This document shows, piece by piece, positions 36,596 to 46,360 of a DNA stretch of 64,000 nucleotides. The notes below the pieces were generated by a model, which did no database searches, had not been told where the DNA came from, and worked only from the letters and a program-made list of their open reading frames with translations. Both the position numbers and the translations under genes were made by a program. Positions within the stretch are counted from its first letter, which is position 1, and each line of letters starts with the position of its first letter. The stretch comes from JBFXAF01 sp050184585 (lineage in GTDB: Bacteria; Pseudomonadota; Alphaproteobacteria; Rhizobiales; Rhizobiaceae): NCBI GenBank assembly GCA_050184585.1, contig JBFXAF010000001.1:496001-560000 (forward strand), written 5' to 3'.

Positions 36596-37909
36596 ATGGG
36601 CGCACCACGCATCAGCTTCGTCAGCCTCGGTTGCCCCAAGGCGCTGGTCGATTCCGAACGCATCCTGACGCGACTGCGGGCCGAAGGCTACGAGATCGCG
36701 CGCAAGCATGACGGGGCGGATCTGGTGGTGGTGAACACCTGCGGCTTCCTCGATTCGGCACGGGACGAGTCGCTCGACGCGATCGGCACGGCGCTCAAGG
36801 AGAACGGCAAGGTCATCGTCACCGGATGCATGGGGGCGACGCCGGAGCTCATTCGCCAGAAGCATCCCAACGTCTTCGCCATCACCGGACCGCAGGCTTA
36901 CGAGAGCGTGATGCGCGCAGTTCACGAAGCGGCGCCGCCAGCGCATGATCCGTTCGTGGACCTGCTGCCGCCGCAAGGGGTCAAGCTGACGCCCCGCCAC
37001 TTCGCCTATCTGAAGATTTCGGAAGGCTGCAACAACCGCTGCTCGTTCTGCATCATTCCGTCGCTGCGCGGCGACCTCGCCTCACGTCCGGCGGCGGATG
37101 TGCTGAATGAGGCCGAGAAGCTGGTGGCGGCAGGCGTCAAGGAAATCCTCGTCATCTCCCAGGATACCAGCGCCTACGGGGTCGACCTCAAATACGCGAC
37201 AAGCCCATGGAAGGACCGTGAGGTGCGGGCGAAGTTCCTCGACCTCGCGCAGGAACTGGGCGCGCTCGGCGTTTGGGTGCGGATGCATTACGTCTACCCG
37301 TACCCGCATGTCGACGATGTCATCCCGCTCATGGCGGACGGCAAGATACTCCCCTATCTCGACATCCCGTTCCAGCACGCCTCGCCCAGCGTGCTCAAGG
37401 CCATGCGGCGGCCCGCGCACCAGGAAAAGACGCTCGACCGCATCCGGGCCTGGCGCGCGATCTGCCCCGACCTGTCGCTCCGTTCGACCTTCATCGTCGG
37501 GTTTCCCGGAGAGACGGAAGAAGACTTCCAGATGTTGCTCGACTGGCTCGACGAGGCCAGGATCGACCGTGCCGGCTGCTTCCGCTACGAGCCCGTCGCC
37601 GGCGCCAGGTCCGAAACGCTCGGACTTCCCGAGGTGCCGAAGGAGATCAAGGAAGCGCGCTGGCACCGGTTCATGGCGCGGCAGCAGAAGATTTCGGCCG
37701 ACCTCCTGAGGAAGAGGGTCGGCAAACGGGTGCAGGTGCTGATCGACGAGGCGGGCGGGCCCGGGGCCAAGGGCCGAACCAAGTATGACGCGCCCGAGAT
37801 CGACGGTTCCGTCCATGTGACGTCGCGGCGGCCGTTGCGGTCGGGCGACCTCGTCACCGTCAAGGTCGATCGGTCCGACGCCTACGATCTGCACGGCACC
37901 GCCGTCTGA
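36596..37909 (+). CDS. rimO: ribosomal protein S12 (Asp89) methylthiotransferase RimO
   Basis: A 437-aa radical-SAM enzyme that adds a methylthio group to Asp89 of ribosomal protein S12. N-terminal cluster cysteines are at 13, 49 and 78. The radical-SAM CxxxCxxC is CNNRCSFC (145, 149, 152). The GFPGETEEDF segment and a C-terminal TRAM domain (about 370-437) complete the family layout. The ATG at 36596 gives MGAPRISFVSLGCPKALVDSE, the usual start. A GTG at 36542 is a less likely alternative. Confidence 0.96.
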   Translation: MGAPRISFVSLGCPKALVDSERILTRLRAEGYEIARKHDGADLVVVNTCGFLDSARDESLDAIGTALKENGKVIVTGCMGATPELIRQKHPNVFAITGPQAYESVMRAVHEAAPPAHDPFVDLLPPQGVKLTPRHFAYLKISEGCNNRCSFCIIPSLRGDLASRPAADVLNEAEKLVAAGVKEILVISQDTSAYGVDLKYATSPWKDREVRAKFLDLAQELGALGVWVRMHYVYPYPHVDDVIPLMADGKILPYLDIPFQHASPSVLKAMRRPAHQEKTLDRIRAWRAICPDLSLRSTFIVGFPGETEEDFQMLLDWLDEARIDRAGCFRYEPVAGARSETLGLPEVPKEIKEARWHRFMARQQKISADLLRKRVGKRVQVLIDEAGGPGAKGRTKYDAPEIDGSVHVTSRRPLRSGDLVTVKVDRSDAYDLHGTAV

Positions 37910-37932
37910 CCACCCTTCGGGACGTGTGGCGC

Positions 37933-39000
37933 TCAGCCCTTGGCCGTCGCGGCCGACATCGTGCTTTCGATCACATGGCGCGCTATCGCTTCGACCCGGT
38001 GATGGGCGCGCCAATGGGCGTGGGCGTCCTCGGCCATCCGGGCCAGCCGTTCCTTGTCCGCCAACGCGGCGCGGACGGTTGCGGCCAGCTCGCCGGGCGC
38101 CAGGCCGTGATAGAAGGCGTGGATGCCCGGCAGGGACGGCGCATGGCGGCGTATCGGCGGAAAATTGTGGACGGGCACGGAGCGGCAGGCTGGCGCCTCG
38201 TAGTGGCGGAAACAATCCCAGCCATAGCCCTCCGGTGACCATGTGAGCCAGGCGCGGGCGCAACGCGCATAGAACTCCTCGCGCGGGATGGGACGATCGG
38301 GAACGTCGATCCTGACCCCCTCCGCGGCGAGTTGCCTGAGTTCGGCGAGCCCACGCTCGCGAACCGGCATGCCCTCGACGTTGCCCGCGAAGAAGACGTC
38401 ATACTGCTTTTCCGACGGTCTCGTCGGCAGCAGCGGTTCGTTGTGCGCCGGCATTCCCAATGGCAAGGGCCGCAACTTGCCGATGCGCGTCCTGTTTCGC
38501 GAGGACTGTCGAAAGCGCGCGCTCGGCTGACCCGGCGTTCCGGTCTTGGTGAAGATGCGCCAGTCGTCGGCCGGCAGCTCCCGCTTGAAGTAGAGCGTCG
38601 CACGGTCGATCAGATAGTGGTTCCACCAGTCGACATGCGGATAGTCCTCCATGTCGAAGACAGCGACCGGCGGTCGCCTGAACAGCCTCAGCAAAGGTGG
38701 TCCCAGCCCGCGCTGCGGCCTCGTGCCGCCGGCGAAGAGGCGACGGTTGAAGACGAGACGGACGAGCGCCTGATGATGCCAGAAGGCGAAGGGCGGCGGC
38801 TGGCAGACGACGAGATCGACCTCGTCGTCCCGCAGCCGCCGGTAGAGCTGGCGCAAGCCGATGCTCAACGCGTTGATGGCGTGGTCCGAGCGCGGGAAGG
38901 TCGAGAAGAAATCCGTCTGACCCGGAAACACGGACTTGACGACCGGCGCGGCACCCAGCTCGAGGATGCGCAGGCGTTCGATTGCTGTTCGGTCCTGCAT
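37933..39000 (-). CDS. CgeB-like glycosyltransferase (GT1/GT4-type), function unknown
   Basis: A 355-aa GT-B-like protein. The C-terminal third (AWLTWSPEGYGWDCFRHYEAPACRSVPVHNFPP) matches the conserved nucleotide-sugar-binding region of CgeB/YkvP-type glycosyltransferases. The N-terminal half has little similarity to common families. There is no signal peptide. It is flanked by rimO (convergent) and by a terminator, so it seems monocistronic. The acceptor is unknown; cell-surface glycan is a guess. Confidence 0.75.
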   Translation of the reverse strand: MQDRTAIERLRILELGAAPVVKSVFPGQTDFFSTFPRSDHAINALSIGLRQLYRRLRDDEVDLVVCQPPPFAFWHHQALVRLVFNRRLFAGGTRPQRGLGPPLLRLFRRPPVAVFDMEDYPHVDWWNHYLIDRATLYFKRELPADDWRIFTKTGTPGQPSARFRQSSRNRTRIGKLRPLPLGMPAHNEPLLPTRPSEKQYDVFFAGNVEGMPVRERGLAELRQLAAEGVRIDVPDRPIPREEFYARCARAWLTWSPEGYGWDCFRHYEAPACRSVPVHNFPPIRRHAPSLPGIHAFYHGLAPGELAATVRAALADKERLARMAEDAHAHWRAHHRVEAIARHVIESTMSAATAKG

Positions 39001-39024
39001 CAGCGAACCATGGCCGGAACACGG

Positions 39025-39051
39025 GAAGGCCCCCGCAGGACGGGGGCCTTC
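39025..39051 (-). terminator. terminator after the BMP-type operon
   Basis: A perfect 11-bp GC-rich stem (39025-39035 with 39041-39051), loop CAGGA. It lies 19 nt after the stop of the minus-strand BMP gene and before the next gene on that strand. The following sequence has few T residues, so efficiency is uncertain. Confidence 0.6.
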
Positions 39052-39069
39052 GATGTCGGAGCCAAGGGC

Positions 39070-40146
39070 CTATTGCGGCAGCTTGTCGTCGACGCCCGCA
39101 ACGTAGAAGTTGAGCCCGAGCAGCACGCCGTCCTCGGCCACTTCACCGTCCTTGAGCCACTCGGAGCCGTCCTGCTTGTTGATCGGACCGGTGAAGGGGT
39201 TGAAGGTCTTGGCCTTGATCTTGGCCTCGGTCTCCATCGCCGCCGCCTTCACGTCGTCCGGCATGTTGGTGTACGGCGCCATGACGACGTGCCCGTGGTC
39301 CATGCCGCCCCAGACGTCGACCTGCTCCCAGTTGCCGTCGATCACCGCCTTGACGCGCTCGGTGTAATACGGACCCCAGTCGTCGACGATCGAGGTGAGC
39401 TGCGTCTCCGGTCCGAAGGCGATCATGTCGGAGGCCTGGCCGAACGCCTTGATGCCGCGCTCGTGCGCCACCTGCAGCGGTGCGGTGGAATCAGTGTGCT
39501 GGGTGATGATGTCGACGCCCTGATCGATGAGCGCCTTGGCAGCGTCGGCCTCCTTGCCGGGGTCGAACCAGGTGTTCGCCCATACGACCTTGACCTTGAA
39601 ATCCGGGTTGACCGACTGCGCGCCGAGCACGAAGGCGTTGATGCCCATCACCACTTCCGGGATCGGGAAGGATGCGATGTAGCCGGCGACGCCGGCCTTG
39701 GACATCTTGGCGGCGATCACGCCCTGGACGTAGCGGCCTTCATGAAATTTGGAATTGTAGGTCGAGACGTTCGGATGTTCCCGCTTGAAGCCCGTCGCGT
39801 GCTCGAATTTCACGTCCGGGAATTTTCCGGCCACCGCGTTGGTCGCATCCATGTAGCCGAAGGAGGTGGTGAAGATGATGTTGCACCCCGAACGGGCGAA
39901 CCGCTCAAGGGCGCGCTCGGCATCGGCGCCTTCCGGCACGCTCTCGAGATAGGCCAGCTCCACCGCGTCGGGACCGCCGAGCGACGTCTGCATCTCCAGG
40001 GCGCCCTGGTGGTGCTGGTACGACCAGCCGAAGTCACCGATAGGGCCGACATAGATGAAGCATGCCTTGGTCTTGGCCTCGGCCGCAATGGTCCCGAGCG
40101 ACAGCGCAGCGACGCCCGCCGCCAGAGAAATCATCAGTTTTTTCAT
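39070..40146 (-). CDS. BMP-family ABC transporter substrate-binding protein
   Basis: A 358-aa periplasmic receptor of the basic-membrane-protein (PnrA/Med) family, which binds nucleosides or purines. The signal peptide ends near AAEA (residues 1-24). The family segment CFIYVGPIGDFGWSYQHHQGA is intact. The ATG at 40146 has a GAGGA site; the alternative at 40161 does not. It is the last gene of an ATPase-permease-permease-receptor operon; the receptor is usually expected first. Confidence 0.92.
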   Translation of the reverse strand: MKKLMISLAAGVAALSLGTIAAEAKTKACFIYVGPIGDFGWSYQHHQGALEMQTSLGGPDAVELAYLESVPEGADAERALERFARSGCNIIFTTSFGYMDATNAVAGKFPDVKFEHATGFKREHPNVSTYNSKFHEGRYVQGVIAAKMSKAGVAGYIASFPIPEVVMGINAFVLGAQSVNPDFKVKVVWANTWFDPGKEADAAKALIDQGVDIITQHTDSTAPLQVAHERGIKAFGQASDMIAFGPETQLTSIVDDWGPYYTERVKAVIDGNWEQVDVWGGMDHGHVVMAPYTNMPDDVKAAAMETEAKIKAKTFNPFTGPINKQDGSEWLKDGEVAEDGVLLGLNFYVAGVDDKLPQ

Positions 40147-40200
40147 TGAGTTCGTCCTCATGTGGGTCACCGGGGGCACTATCCCATCTTGTTTTTCGTT

Positions 40201-41115
40201 CTAGCGATCTGGCACGAACGGCCGCCCCAGAGAAGCCGGCGTGTTGACCATCGTCAGTCGCCTGTTCCTGGATATTAGGACAAGCACCGCTATGGTCGCC
40301 AGATAGGGAAGAGCAGAAAGAAGCTGCGAGGGGACGCCTATCCCCAGCGCCTGTGCGTGCAACTGGCCGATCGACACCGCGCCGAAGAGGTAGGCGCCAG
40401 CGAGCACCCGCCACGGACGCCAGGATGCGAAGACGACGAGCGCCAGCGCGATCCAGCCGCGTCCGGCGGTCATGTTCTCGATCCACTGCGGCGTATAAAG
40501 CAGCGACAGGTACCCGCCGGCCGCGCCGGCGCAGGCGCCGCCGAACATCACGGCGAGATAGCGGATGCGGATCACGTTGATGCCGAGCGCATGCGCAGAC
40601 CCGTGATTGTCGCCGACCGAACGCAGCGTCAACCCGGCCCGCGTCCGGAACAGGAACCACGCGACGGCCGCTGTGAGAACGATCGAAAGATAGAAGACAG
40701 GATCCTGGCCGAAGACGAGCTTGCCAACGAAAGGCAGCTCCGACAGGAACGGAATGTAGAGCGTCGGCAGCTTGACGCCGGGGAGGCCGGTGAAGCTCTC
40801 GCCGATCATGCCCGAGAGCCCGAGGCCGAGCAGGGTGAGCGCGAGGCCCGTGGCGACCTGGTTCGTCACCAGCGTCAGGCTGAGGAATCCGAACAACAGC
40901 GAAAACAGCGCGCCCACAATGATCGCGGCGAGGAAGCCGAGCCAGGGCGAACCCGTCGTGTAGGCGACCGCGAAGCCGGTGACGGCGCCCATGACCATCA
41001 TGCCCTCGACCCCGAGGTTGAGCACGCCCGACCGCTCGACGACGAGTTCGCCGATGGCCGCGATCAGCAGCGGCGTGGCGGCTGTGGCGATGGTGATGAT
41101 GATCTGCTCAAACAT
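40201..41115 (-). CDS. BMP-type ABC transporter permease (second permease)
   Basis: A 304-aa permease of the BPD_transp_2 (branched-chain/ribose/nucleoside) class with about eight to nine helices. It contains the family pattern ERSGVLNLGVEGMMVMGA (about residues 27-44) that contacts the ATPase. Its start overlaps the previous permease by 8 bases. It forms the membrane channel with the 41108-42226 product for nucleoside-type substrates. Confidence 0.92.
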   Translation of the reverse strand: MFEQIIITIATAATPLLIAAIGELVVERSGVLNLGVEGMMVMGAVTGFAVAYTTGSPWLGFLAAIIVGALFSLLFGFLSLTLVTNQVATGLALTLLGLGLSGMIGESFTGLPGVKLPTLYIPFLSELPFVGKLVFGQDPVFYLSIVLTAAVAWFLFRTRAGLTLRSVGDNHGSAHALGINVIRIRYLAVMFGGACAGAAGGYLSLLYTPQWIENMTAGRGWIALALVVFASWRPWRVLAGAYLFGAVSIGQLHAQALGIGVPSQLLSALPYLATIAVLVLISRNRRLTMVNTPASLGRPFVPDR

Positions 41116-42226
41116 GGCGCGCGGCCTCCGTCGCGCCCGCCGGCGCGCTGCCGACGATGCGGATGCGGTAGTGGATCAGCGTGTCGCAGGCGAGCACGAA
41201 GAACAGCAGCATTCCCTGAAAGGCCCGGACGGTCTTGTCGGAGACCTGGAGCGAGATCTGCGCCGCCTCGCCACCGAGATAGGTCAGCGCGAGGATCAGG
41301 CCCGCAGCGATGATGCCGAGCGGGTTCAACCTGCCGAGGAAAGCCACGATGATGGCGGTAAACCCGTAGCCGATGGAGATCTTCTCGTTGAGGTGCTCGA
41401 TCGGTCCGGCGACTTCGGAGATGCCGGCGAGGCCCGCCAGCGCGCCCGACAGGATGAAGGCGAAGAAGACCATCCGCGACGACGAGAAGCCGGCGAAGCG
41501 CCCTGCCCTCGGGCTTTGACCCAGCACCTTCACCTCGAAACCCTTCAGTGTCCGAGACAGCATGAACCAGACGACGATCGCCGCGACGATCGCAAAGACG
41601 AAGCCCCAATGCGCCCTCCCGGCATCGGGCCAGATCTGCGGAAGGATCGCGTAATCGTGGAAGCGCACCGTTCCGGGGAAGCTCATGCCTTCGGGGTTGC
41701 GCCAGATGCCGCGCACCAGCCAGTCATTGAAGAGCTGTGCGACGTAGACCAGCATCAGGCTGGTCAGGATCTCATTGGTGTTGAACCGCACCTTGAGGAA
41801 TGCCGGGATCGAGCCGTAGGCCGCTCCGCCCGCGAGCCCCATCAGCAGCATCAATGGCAGCACGATCCACGACTGGAACTCCGGAAACAGGACCGGGATG
41901 GCGGAGCCCGCGATGGCGCCGGCGATGAACTGGCCTTCGGCGCCGATGTTCCAGTTGTTTGAAAGGTAACAGACGGAGAGGCCCACCGCGATGAGAATCA
42001 GGGGCGCGGCCTTGATCGCGAGTTCGTGGAGTTGCCAGCGGTTGCCAGGATCCCAGAGGCCGGTGATCGGGTCGATGAAGTAGTAGTAGAGCGCATCGAA
42101 CGGATTCTTGCCCAGCGCCGAGAACATGATCGCGCCGGCGACGAGGGTGAGGCCGAGCGCGATGAACGGGGAAAGCGCCGAAAACAGCGTCGAATGCTGC
42201 GCCCGCTTGACGAGTTCGATACGCAT
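41108..42226 (-). CDS. BMP-type ABC transporter permease (first permease)
   Basis: A 372-aa BPD_transp_2 permease with a longer N-terminus than its partner and nine to ten helices. Conserved NNWNIGAEGQFIAGAIAG and SGALAGLAGISEVAG segments are present. The ATG at 42226 shares its last base with the stop of the upstream ATPase (overlap of 1). It pairs with the 40201-41115 product. Confidence 0.92.
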   Translation of the reverse strand: MRIELVKRAQHSTLFSALSPFIALGLTLVAGAIMFSALGKNPFDALYYYFIDPITGLWDPGNRWQLHELAIKAAPLILIAVGLSVCYLSNNWNIGAEGQFIAGAIAGSAIPVLFPEFQSWIVLPLMLLMGLAGGAAYGSIPAFLKVRFNTNEILTSLMLVYVAQLFNDWLVRGIWRNPEGMSFPGTVRFHDYAILPQIWPDAGRAHWGFVFAIVAAIVVWFMLSRTLKGFEVKVLGQSPRAGRFAGFSSSRMVFFAFILSGALAGLAGISEVAGPIEHLNEKISIGYGFTAIIVAFLGRLNPLGIIAAGLILALTYLGGEAAQISLQVSDKTVRAFQGMLLFFVLACDTLIHYRIRIVGSAPAGATEAARHV

Positions 42227-43797
42227 CAGGCCGCCTCCGTCCCGTGCTCGACGTGGCCCGGCTCCGCGCCCCCCATCAGGAGGCCGAGCCTTTCCATCGT
42301 CGCTTCGGCGCGCGGCATCGGCCTGGACAGCTCGCCATTGTGCATCACTGCGATCGCGTCGGAGATTTCCAGAAGTTCGTCCAGATCCTGACTGATGACC
42401 AGCACCGCCGATCCGCTGCGGGCGAGTTCAATGAGCGCCTGCCGGATGCGCGCCGCCGCTCCGGCGTCGACCCCCCACGTCGGCTGGTTCACGACCATCA
42501 CAGCCGGCTGACGGTCGAGTTCGCGCCCGATGATGAACTTCTGCAGATTGCCGCCGGACAGCGCGGCAGCCTCCGGATCGACCGCGCTCTTACGGACATC
42601 CATTTCCTTGATGATGCGTTGCGCCGCAGCCTGAACGGCGCCGGTGCGGACAACGCCTGCCGCGCCCAGGAAGGCGCTGTGGTCGGTGGAGTGGCGGGCC
42701 AGAAGCAGGTTCTCGGAAAGCCTCATGCGCGGCGCGGCGCCGTGACCCAGGCGCTCCTCTGGCACGAAGGCGGCGCCGAGCAACCGGCGTCCAGAGATAG
42801 ACAGGCGTCCGGCATCGTTGCCGCGGATACGGACGATCTCGGACGTGTCCTGCAGCGCCTCGCCCGAAACCGCCTCGAAGAACTCGCCCTGGCCATTGCC
42901 CGCCACACCGGCGATGCCGATCACCTCGCCGCCGCGCACGTCGAGCCGGATGCCCTTCAAAGGTATCGAGAAAGGGGTGGCCGGCTTGCGCGACAGGCCG
43001 TTGACCTGGAGCAACACGGGCGCCTTGTCGATGCCATCGACCGGGGCGCGAACCACCGCGTGCACGTCGTTGCCTACCATCATGCGGGCGAGCGACGCAG
43101 CCGTTTCCTTGCGCGGATCGCAATGCCCGACGACCTTGCCATGCCTCAGCACGGTGGCGCGGTCGCACATACGCTTCACCTCTTCGAGGCGATGGGAGAT
43201 GTAGAGGATCGACTTGCCTTCGGAACGCAGCCGCTCGAGCGTCTCGAACAGCTTGTCGGCCTCCTGCGGCGTCAACACGGAGGTCGGCTCGTCGAGGATG
43301 ATGAGTTGGGGCACCTGGAGGAGGCAGCGAATGATCTCGATGCGCTGGCGCTCGCCGACGGACAGATCGCCGACCATCGAATACGGATCGAGCGGAAGGC
43401 CGTAGCTGTAGGAAAGCGCCTTCGACTTGGCGGCGATGGTGCTGATCGGCGTCTCGCTGTCGAGAGAAAGGGCGATGTTCTCGGCCGCTGTCAGCGCCTC
43501 GAACAACGAGAAGTGCTGGAACACCATGCCGATGCCCAGCTTGCGGGCCGCGCTCGGGCTGGAAATGCGGACAGGCTGTCCATCCCAGAGGATCGCGCCG
43601 GAATGCGGCTCCAGCGAACCGAACAGCATCTTGACCAGCGTCGACTTGCCGGCGCCGTTCTCGCCGAGCAGAGCATGGATCTCACCCCTCCCTATGGAGA
43701 GATCGACCTGATCACAGGCCTTCAGCGAGCCGAAGATCTTTGTCAGCCCGCGCACCTCAAGCAGAGGTGCGGCAACCGCGTCGAGCGTGTCGCTCAC
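42226..43797 (-). CDS. BMP-type nucleoside ABC transporter ATP-binding protein
   Basis: A 523-aa protein with two fused ABC domains, as in RbsA/NupO-type importers. The first domain is canonical: Walker A GENGAGKST (about residues 45-53), signature LSVGERQRIEI, Walker B LIILDEPTS. The second has a degenerate Walker A (GVAGNGQGE, about 296-304) and a normal signature (LSGGNLQK), the asymmetry usual in this class. It is the first gene of the operon; the 140 nt upstream must hold its promoter, but none is obvious. Confidence 0.93.
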   Translation of the reverse strand: MSDTLDAVAAPLLEVRGLTKIFGSLKACDQVDLSIGRGEIHALLGENGAGKSTLVKMLFGSLEPHSGAILWDGQPVRISSPSAARKLGIGMVFQHFSLFEALTAAENIALSLDSETPISTIAAKSKALSYSYGLPLDPYSMVGDLSVGERQRIEIIRCLLQVPQLIILDEPTSVLTPQEADKLFETLERLRSEGKSILYISHRLEEVKRMCDRATVLRHGKVVGHCDPRKETAASLARMMVGNDVHAVVRAPVDGIDKAPVLLQVNGLSRKPATPFSIPLKGIRLDVRGGEVIGIAGVAGNGQGEFFEAVSGEALQDTSEIVRIRGNDAGRLSISGRRLLGAAFVPEERLGHGAAPRMRLSENLLLARHSTDHSAFLGAAGVVRTGAVQAAAQRIIKEMDVRKSAVDPEAAALSGGNLQKFIIGRELDRQPAVMVVNQPTWGVDAGAAARIRQALIELARSGSAVLVISQDLDELLEISDAIAVMHNGELSRPMPRAEATMERLGLLMGGAEPGHVEHGTEAA

Positions 43798-43912
43798 AGT
43801 GCCTCCCGGTCCGTTTGTCCAGACGTGTTCTTTGTTCCCGACTGCATCGTAGGCGCGGTCGGCGGGCTGGGCAAATAAGCGTCAAACTTGAAAGTGCTTC
43901 AAGATTTTCAGC

Positions 43913-43939
43913 GAATCCGAGGGGAATACCCTCGGATTC
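43913..43939. terminator. stem-loop at the end of the quinone-reductase operon
   Basis: A perfect 11-bp stem (43913-43923 with 43929-43939), loop GAATA, overlapping the stop codon of the minus-strand quinone reductase gene. The downstream minus-strand sequence is AT-rich but without a clean T-run. It is a probable terminator for the pcs operon, 116 nt before the BMP operon start. Confidence 0.55.
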
Positions 43940-44915
43940 AAGGAATCAACACGGTCGTTCCGGTCGTCTTCCGCGCCTCCAGATCAGCATGAGCCTTTGC
44001 GGCATCCTTCAAGGCGTAGCGCTGGTTGATGCTGATCTCGAGGATGCCCTTGCCGACGACGTCGAACAGCGCGGAAGCGTAGCGCTCCAGTTCGCTGCGC
44101 CTGGCGATATAGACGAACAGGGTCGGACGAGTGGCAAAGAGCGCGCCCTTCTGCGCCAGAAGCGTGATCGGGAACGGCGGGATCGGTCCGGATGCCTGGC
44201 CGAAGGAGACGAACGTCCCGAGCGGCTTGAGACAATCGAGCGAACCGGCCCAGGTGTCCTTGCCCACCGAGTCGTAGACGGCATCGCACTTTTCGCCGCC
44301 GGTGATCTCGATCACCTTCGCAACAAAATCGCCGGCCGTGTAGTCGATCACATGGTCGTAGCCGTTCTGGAGCGCAAGGGCGACCTTATCGGCGCCTCCG
44401 GCCGTGCCGATCACCGTGGCGCCGAGATGCTTGGCCCATTGGCCGAGCATCAGGCCGACGCCTCCCGCGGCCGCGTGGCAAAGGATCGTCTCGCCGCGCC
44501 TGACCGGATGCGAGCGCAGCAGGAGGTATGCGGCTGTCATCCCCTTCAGCATCATCGCGGCCGCCTGCTCGTCGGAGATCCCCTCCGGGATCTTCACCAG
44601 GCGATCGGCGGCGATGACGCGCTTCTCGCTATAGGAGCCAACGGGTGCGGTGTATGCGACCCTGTCCCCGACCTTGAGGCCGGCGACCCCGGTCCCGAGC
44701 GCCTCCACGATGCCGGCGCCCTCGCCTCCAGGCACGAGCGGCAGGCCGCCCGGCGCCGGGTAGAGACCGGACCGATAGTAGACGTCGAGGAAGTTGAGGC
44801 CGATCGCGGTATGCCGGACCAGAGCCTCACCGGCCGCCGGCGCCGGAACGTCGACGTCCTCGAAAGCGAGGACTTCGGGGCCGCCATGAGAATGAATACG
44901 GATCGCCTTGGGCAT
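43938..44915 (-). CDS. NADPH:quinone oxidoreductase (zinc-free MDR family)
   Basis: A 325-aa medium-chain reductase of the QorA/zeta-crystallin type. The N-terminal GroES-like domain (GLNFLDVYYRSGLYP) is followed by a Rossmann NADPH site with AAAGGVGLMLGQWAKHLGATVIGT (about residues 145-168). Zinc-ligand cysteines are absent, as in quinone reductases. The ATG at 44915 overlaps the pcs stop by one base (TGATG). It is the last gene of the DUF2182-DUF1326-pcs set. Confidence 0.92.
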   Translation of the reverse strand: MPKAIRIHSHGGPEVLAFEDVDVPAPAAGEALVRHTAIGLNFLDVYYRSGLYPAPGGLPLVPGGEGAGIVEALGTGVAGLKVGDRVAYTAPVGSYSEKRVIAADRLVKIPEGISDEQAAAMMLKGMTAAYLLLRSHPVRRGETILCHAAAGGVGLMLGQWAKHLGATVIGTAGGADKVALALQNGYDHVIDYTAGDFVAKVIEITGGEKCDAVYDSVGKDTWAGSLDCLKPLGTFVSFGQASGPIPPFPITLLAQKGALFATRPTLFVYIARRSELERYASALFDVVGKGILEISINQRYALKDAAKAHADLEARKTTGTTVLIP

Positions 44916-45739
44916 CAAGTCTTCTTTCGTCCGAGGTTGGGGAAGAGCTGCAGCACTGCACCGATGCAGAACAGGTAGATGCTGGTCACGGCAATGCCGA
45001 TCTTGGTGAAGGCGCCGACATGCTCGGCCAGCACGCCGATGCGGTCATAGAATTCCGCAAGCGCCGCCTGGGCAAGCGCGAGAGCGCCAAAGGCGCACCA
45101 CAGAAGGGTGACGCCGAGGCTCAAGGGCCTCAGCCGAACGACCCTGACAGGGTGAACGAAGCTGATCGGCACGAAGGTGAGGATGCCCGCTATGACCACG
45201 ACCGCGAAGGATATCCATTCACCCGGTTCGATGACGAAGAGGACGAACACCACCATGTTCCAGACGACCGGGAACCCCTTGAAGAAGTTCTCCTTTGTCT
45301 TCATGCCGGTGTCGGCGTAGTAGATGGCGCTCGATACGACGATGATCGCCGCCGACAGGAACGAGAGCCCCTCACCCATGAGGCCGCGCTGATAGAGCGC
45401 GAATGCTGGAATCAGAACGTAGGTGACGTAGTCGATGATGTTGTCCAGGAGTTCTCCCGACCAGGTGGGCAGGATCTCCTTCACTTCCAGCTTGCGCGCG
45501 ATCGGCCCGTCGATCCCATCGACGAAGAGCGCCAGCCCCAGCCACCAGAACATCGCGGTCCAGCGCTGCTCGCTCGCGGCCACCAGCGAAAGGAAGGCCA
45601 GGAACGACCCGGAAGCCGTGAGCAGGTGCACCGAGAAGGCGCGGGCCTGAGGCCACGTCACCTTCTTCCGGGGTTTCGGGATGCGGGCCGCGATCTTCTT
45701 TGCCGTCGCAGCACTCAGGACCTGGCGCTTGGAGCTCAC
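44915..45739 (-). CDS. pcs: phosphatidylcholine synthase
   Basis: A 274-aa membrane enzyme with about eight helices. It condenses choline with CDP-diacylglycerol to give phosphatidylcholine, the direct bacterial Pcs route. The CDP-alcohol phosphatidyltransferase motif reads DG-x2-AR-x12-G-x3-D-x3-D (residues 77-103); the AR-to-G spacing is wider than in PgsA/PssA, as known for Pcs. The GTG start at 45739 overlaps the DUF1326 stop by 4 bases (GTGA). The protein has a basic N-terminus of about 28 residues. Translational coupling on both sides indicates a fixed operon. Confidence 0.92.
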   Translation of the reverse strand: MSSKRQVLSAATAKKIAARIPKPRKKVTWPQARAFSVHLLTASGSFLAFLSLVAASEQRWTAMFWWLGLALFVDGIDGPIARKLEVKEILPTWSGELLDNIIDYVTYVLIPAFALYQRGLMGEGLSFLSAAIIVVSSAIYYADTGMKTKENFFKGFPVVWNMVVFVLFVIEPGEWISFAVVVIAGILTFVPISFVHPVRVVRLRPLSLGVTLLWCAFGALALAQAALAEFYDRIGVLAEHVGAFTKIGIAVTSIYLFCIGAVLQLFPNLGRKKT

Positions 45740-46350
45740 GGTCCGCGCCAGTCGAGTTTGCAGATTTCCGCGGACCGGCCGGCGAAGTTCCAGTTGCGGC
45801 CGAAGGCCCGCAACCGGCTCCTGTCGGCCTTGGCGACGATGATCTCGGGCGCGATCCAGTATTCGGAGTTGGAGATGACGGTGTCGCCCTCGCGGTCCTT
45901 GCCAGGAATCGGCGTCACCGCTCCATCGATAACCTTGGGGATGGAGAAGATGCGGGTCTTGTCCTTCACCTCGTAGGTGATCGGCTGGCGCTCGATGCCG
46001 AGAAACTTTCCGACCAGGATCGAAAGCAGCGTCGTCGTGCCGCCCGCCTTGCCGGAAAAGATCCTCGCGATCGCCTTTTCCGCATAGATCGACGCACGCT
46101 TGTCGAGGAAAAGGCCGGCGGTCCAGTTGCCGCGGCTCATGTAGCCGGGGATCTCCATGATCAGGCCGAGATTGAGGCCGGAGAGATCGACGTCGCCGAA
46201 GTGGCCCTGGTCGATGCGGAAGCCCGCCCATGTCTGGCAATAGCCCTCCGTCGGCGGATGACCGCCGAGCGACAGCACGCAGGGGCAGAAGACGGTGCAA
46301 TTGCAGGAGAGGACAAGCTCCCCCTTCATCGCCCAACTCTCGACGGCCAT
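45736..46350 (-). CDS. DUF1326 family protein with N-terminal cysteine cluster
   Basis: A 204-aa soluble protein. A CxC-x3-CxC cluster near the N-terminus (Cys 16, 18, 22, 24; LSCNCTVFCPCV) suggests metal or Fe-S binding. The rest is a beta-rich domain of unknown function. It is 10 nt after DUF2182 and overlaps pcs. DUF1326-DUF2182 pairs are common, which suggests the two act together; the process is unknown. Confidence 0.85.
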   Translation of the reverse strand: MAVESWAMKGELVLSCNCTVFCPCVLSLGGHPPTEGYCQTWAGFRIDQGHFGDVDLSGLNLGLIMEIPGYMSRGNWTAGLFLDKRASIYAEKAIARIFSGKAGGTTTLLSILVGKFLGIERQPITYEVKDKTRIFSIPKVIDGAVTPIPGKDREGDTVISNSEYWIAPEIIVAKADRSRLRAFGRNWNFAGRSAEICKLDWRGP

Positions 46351-46360
46351 TTGTCCTCCG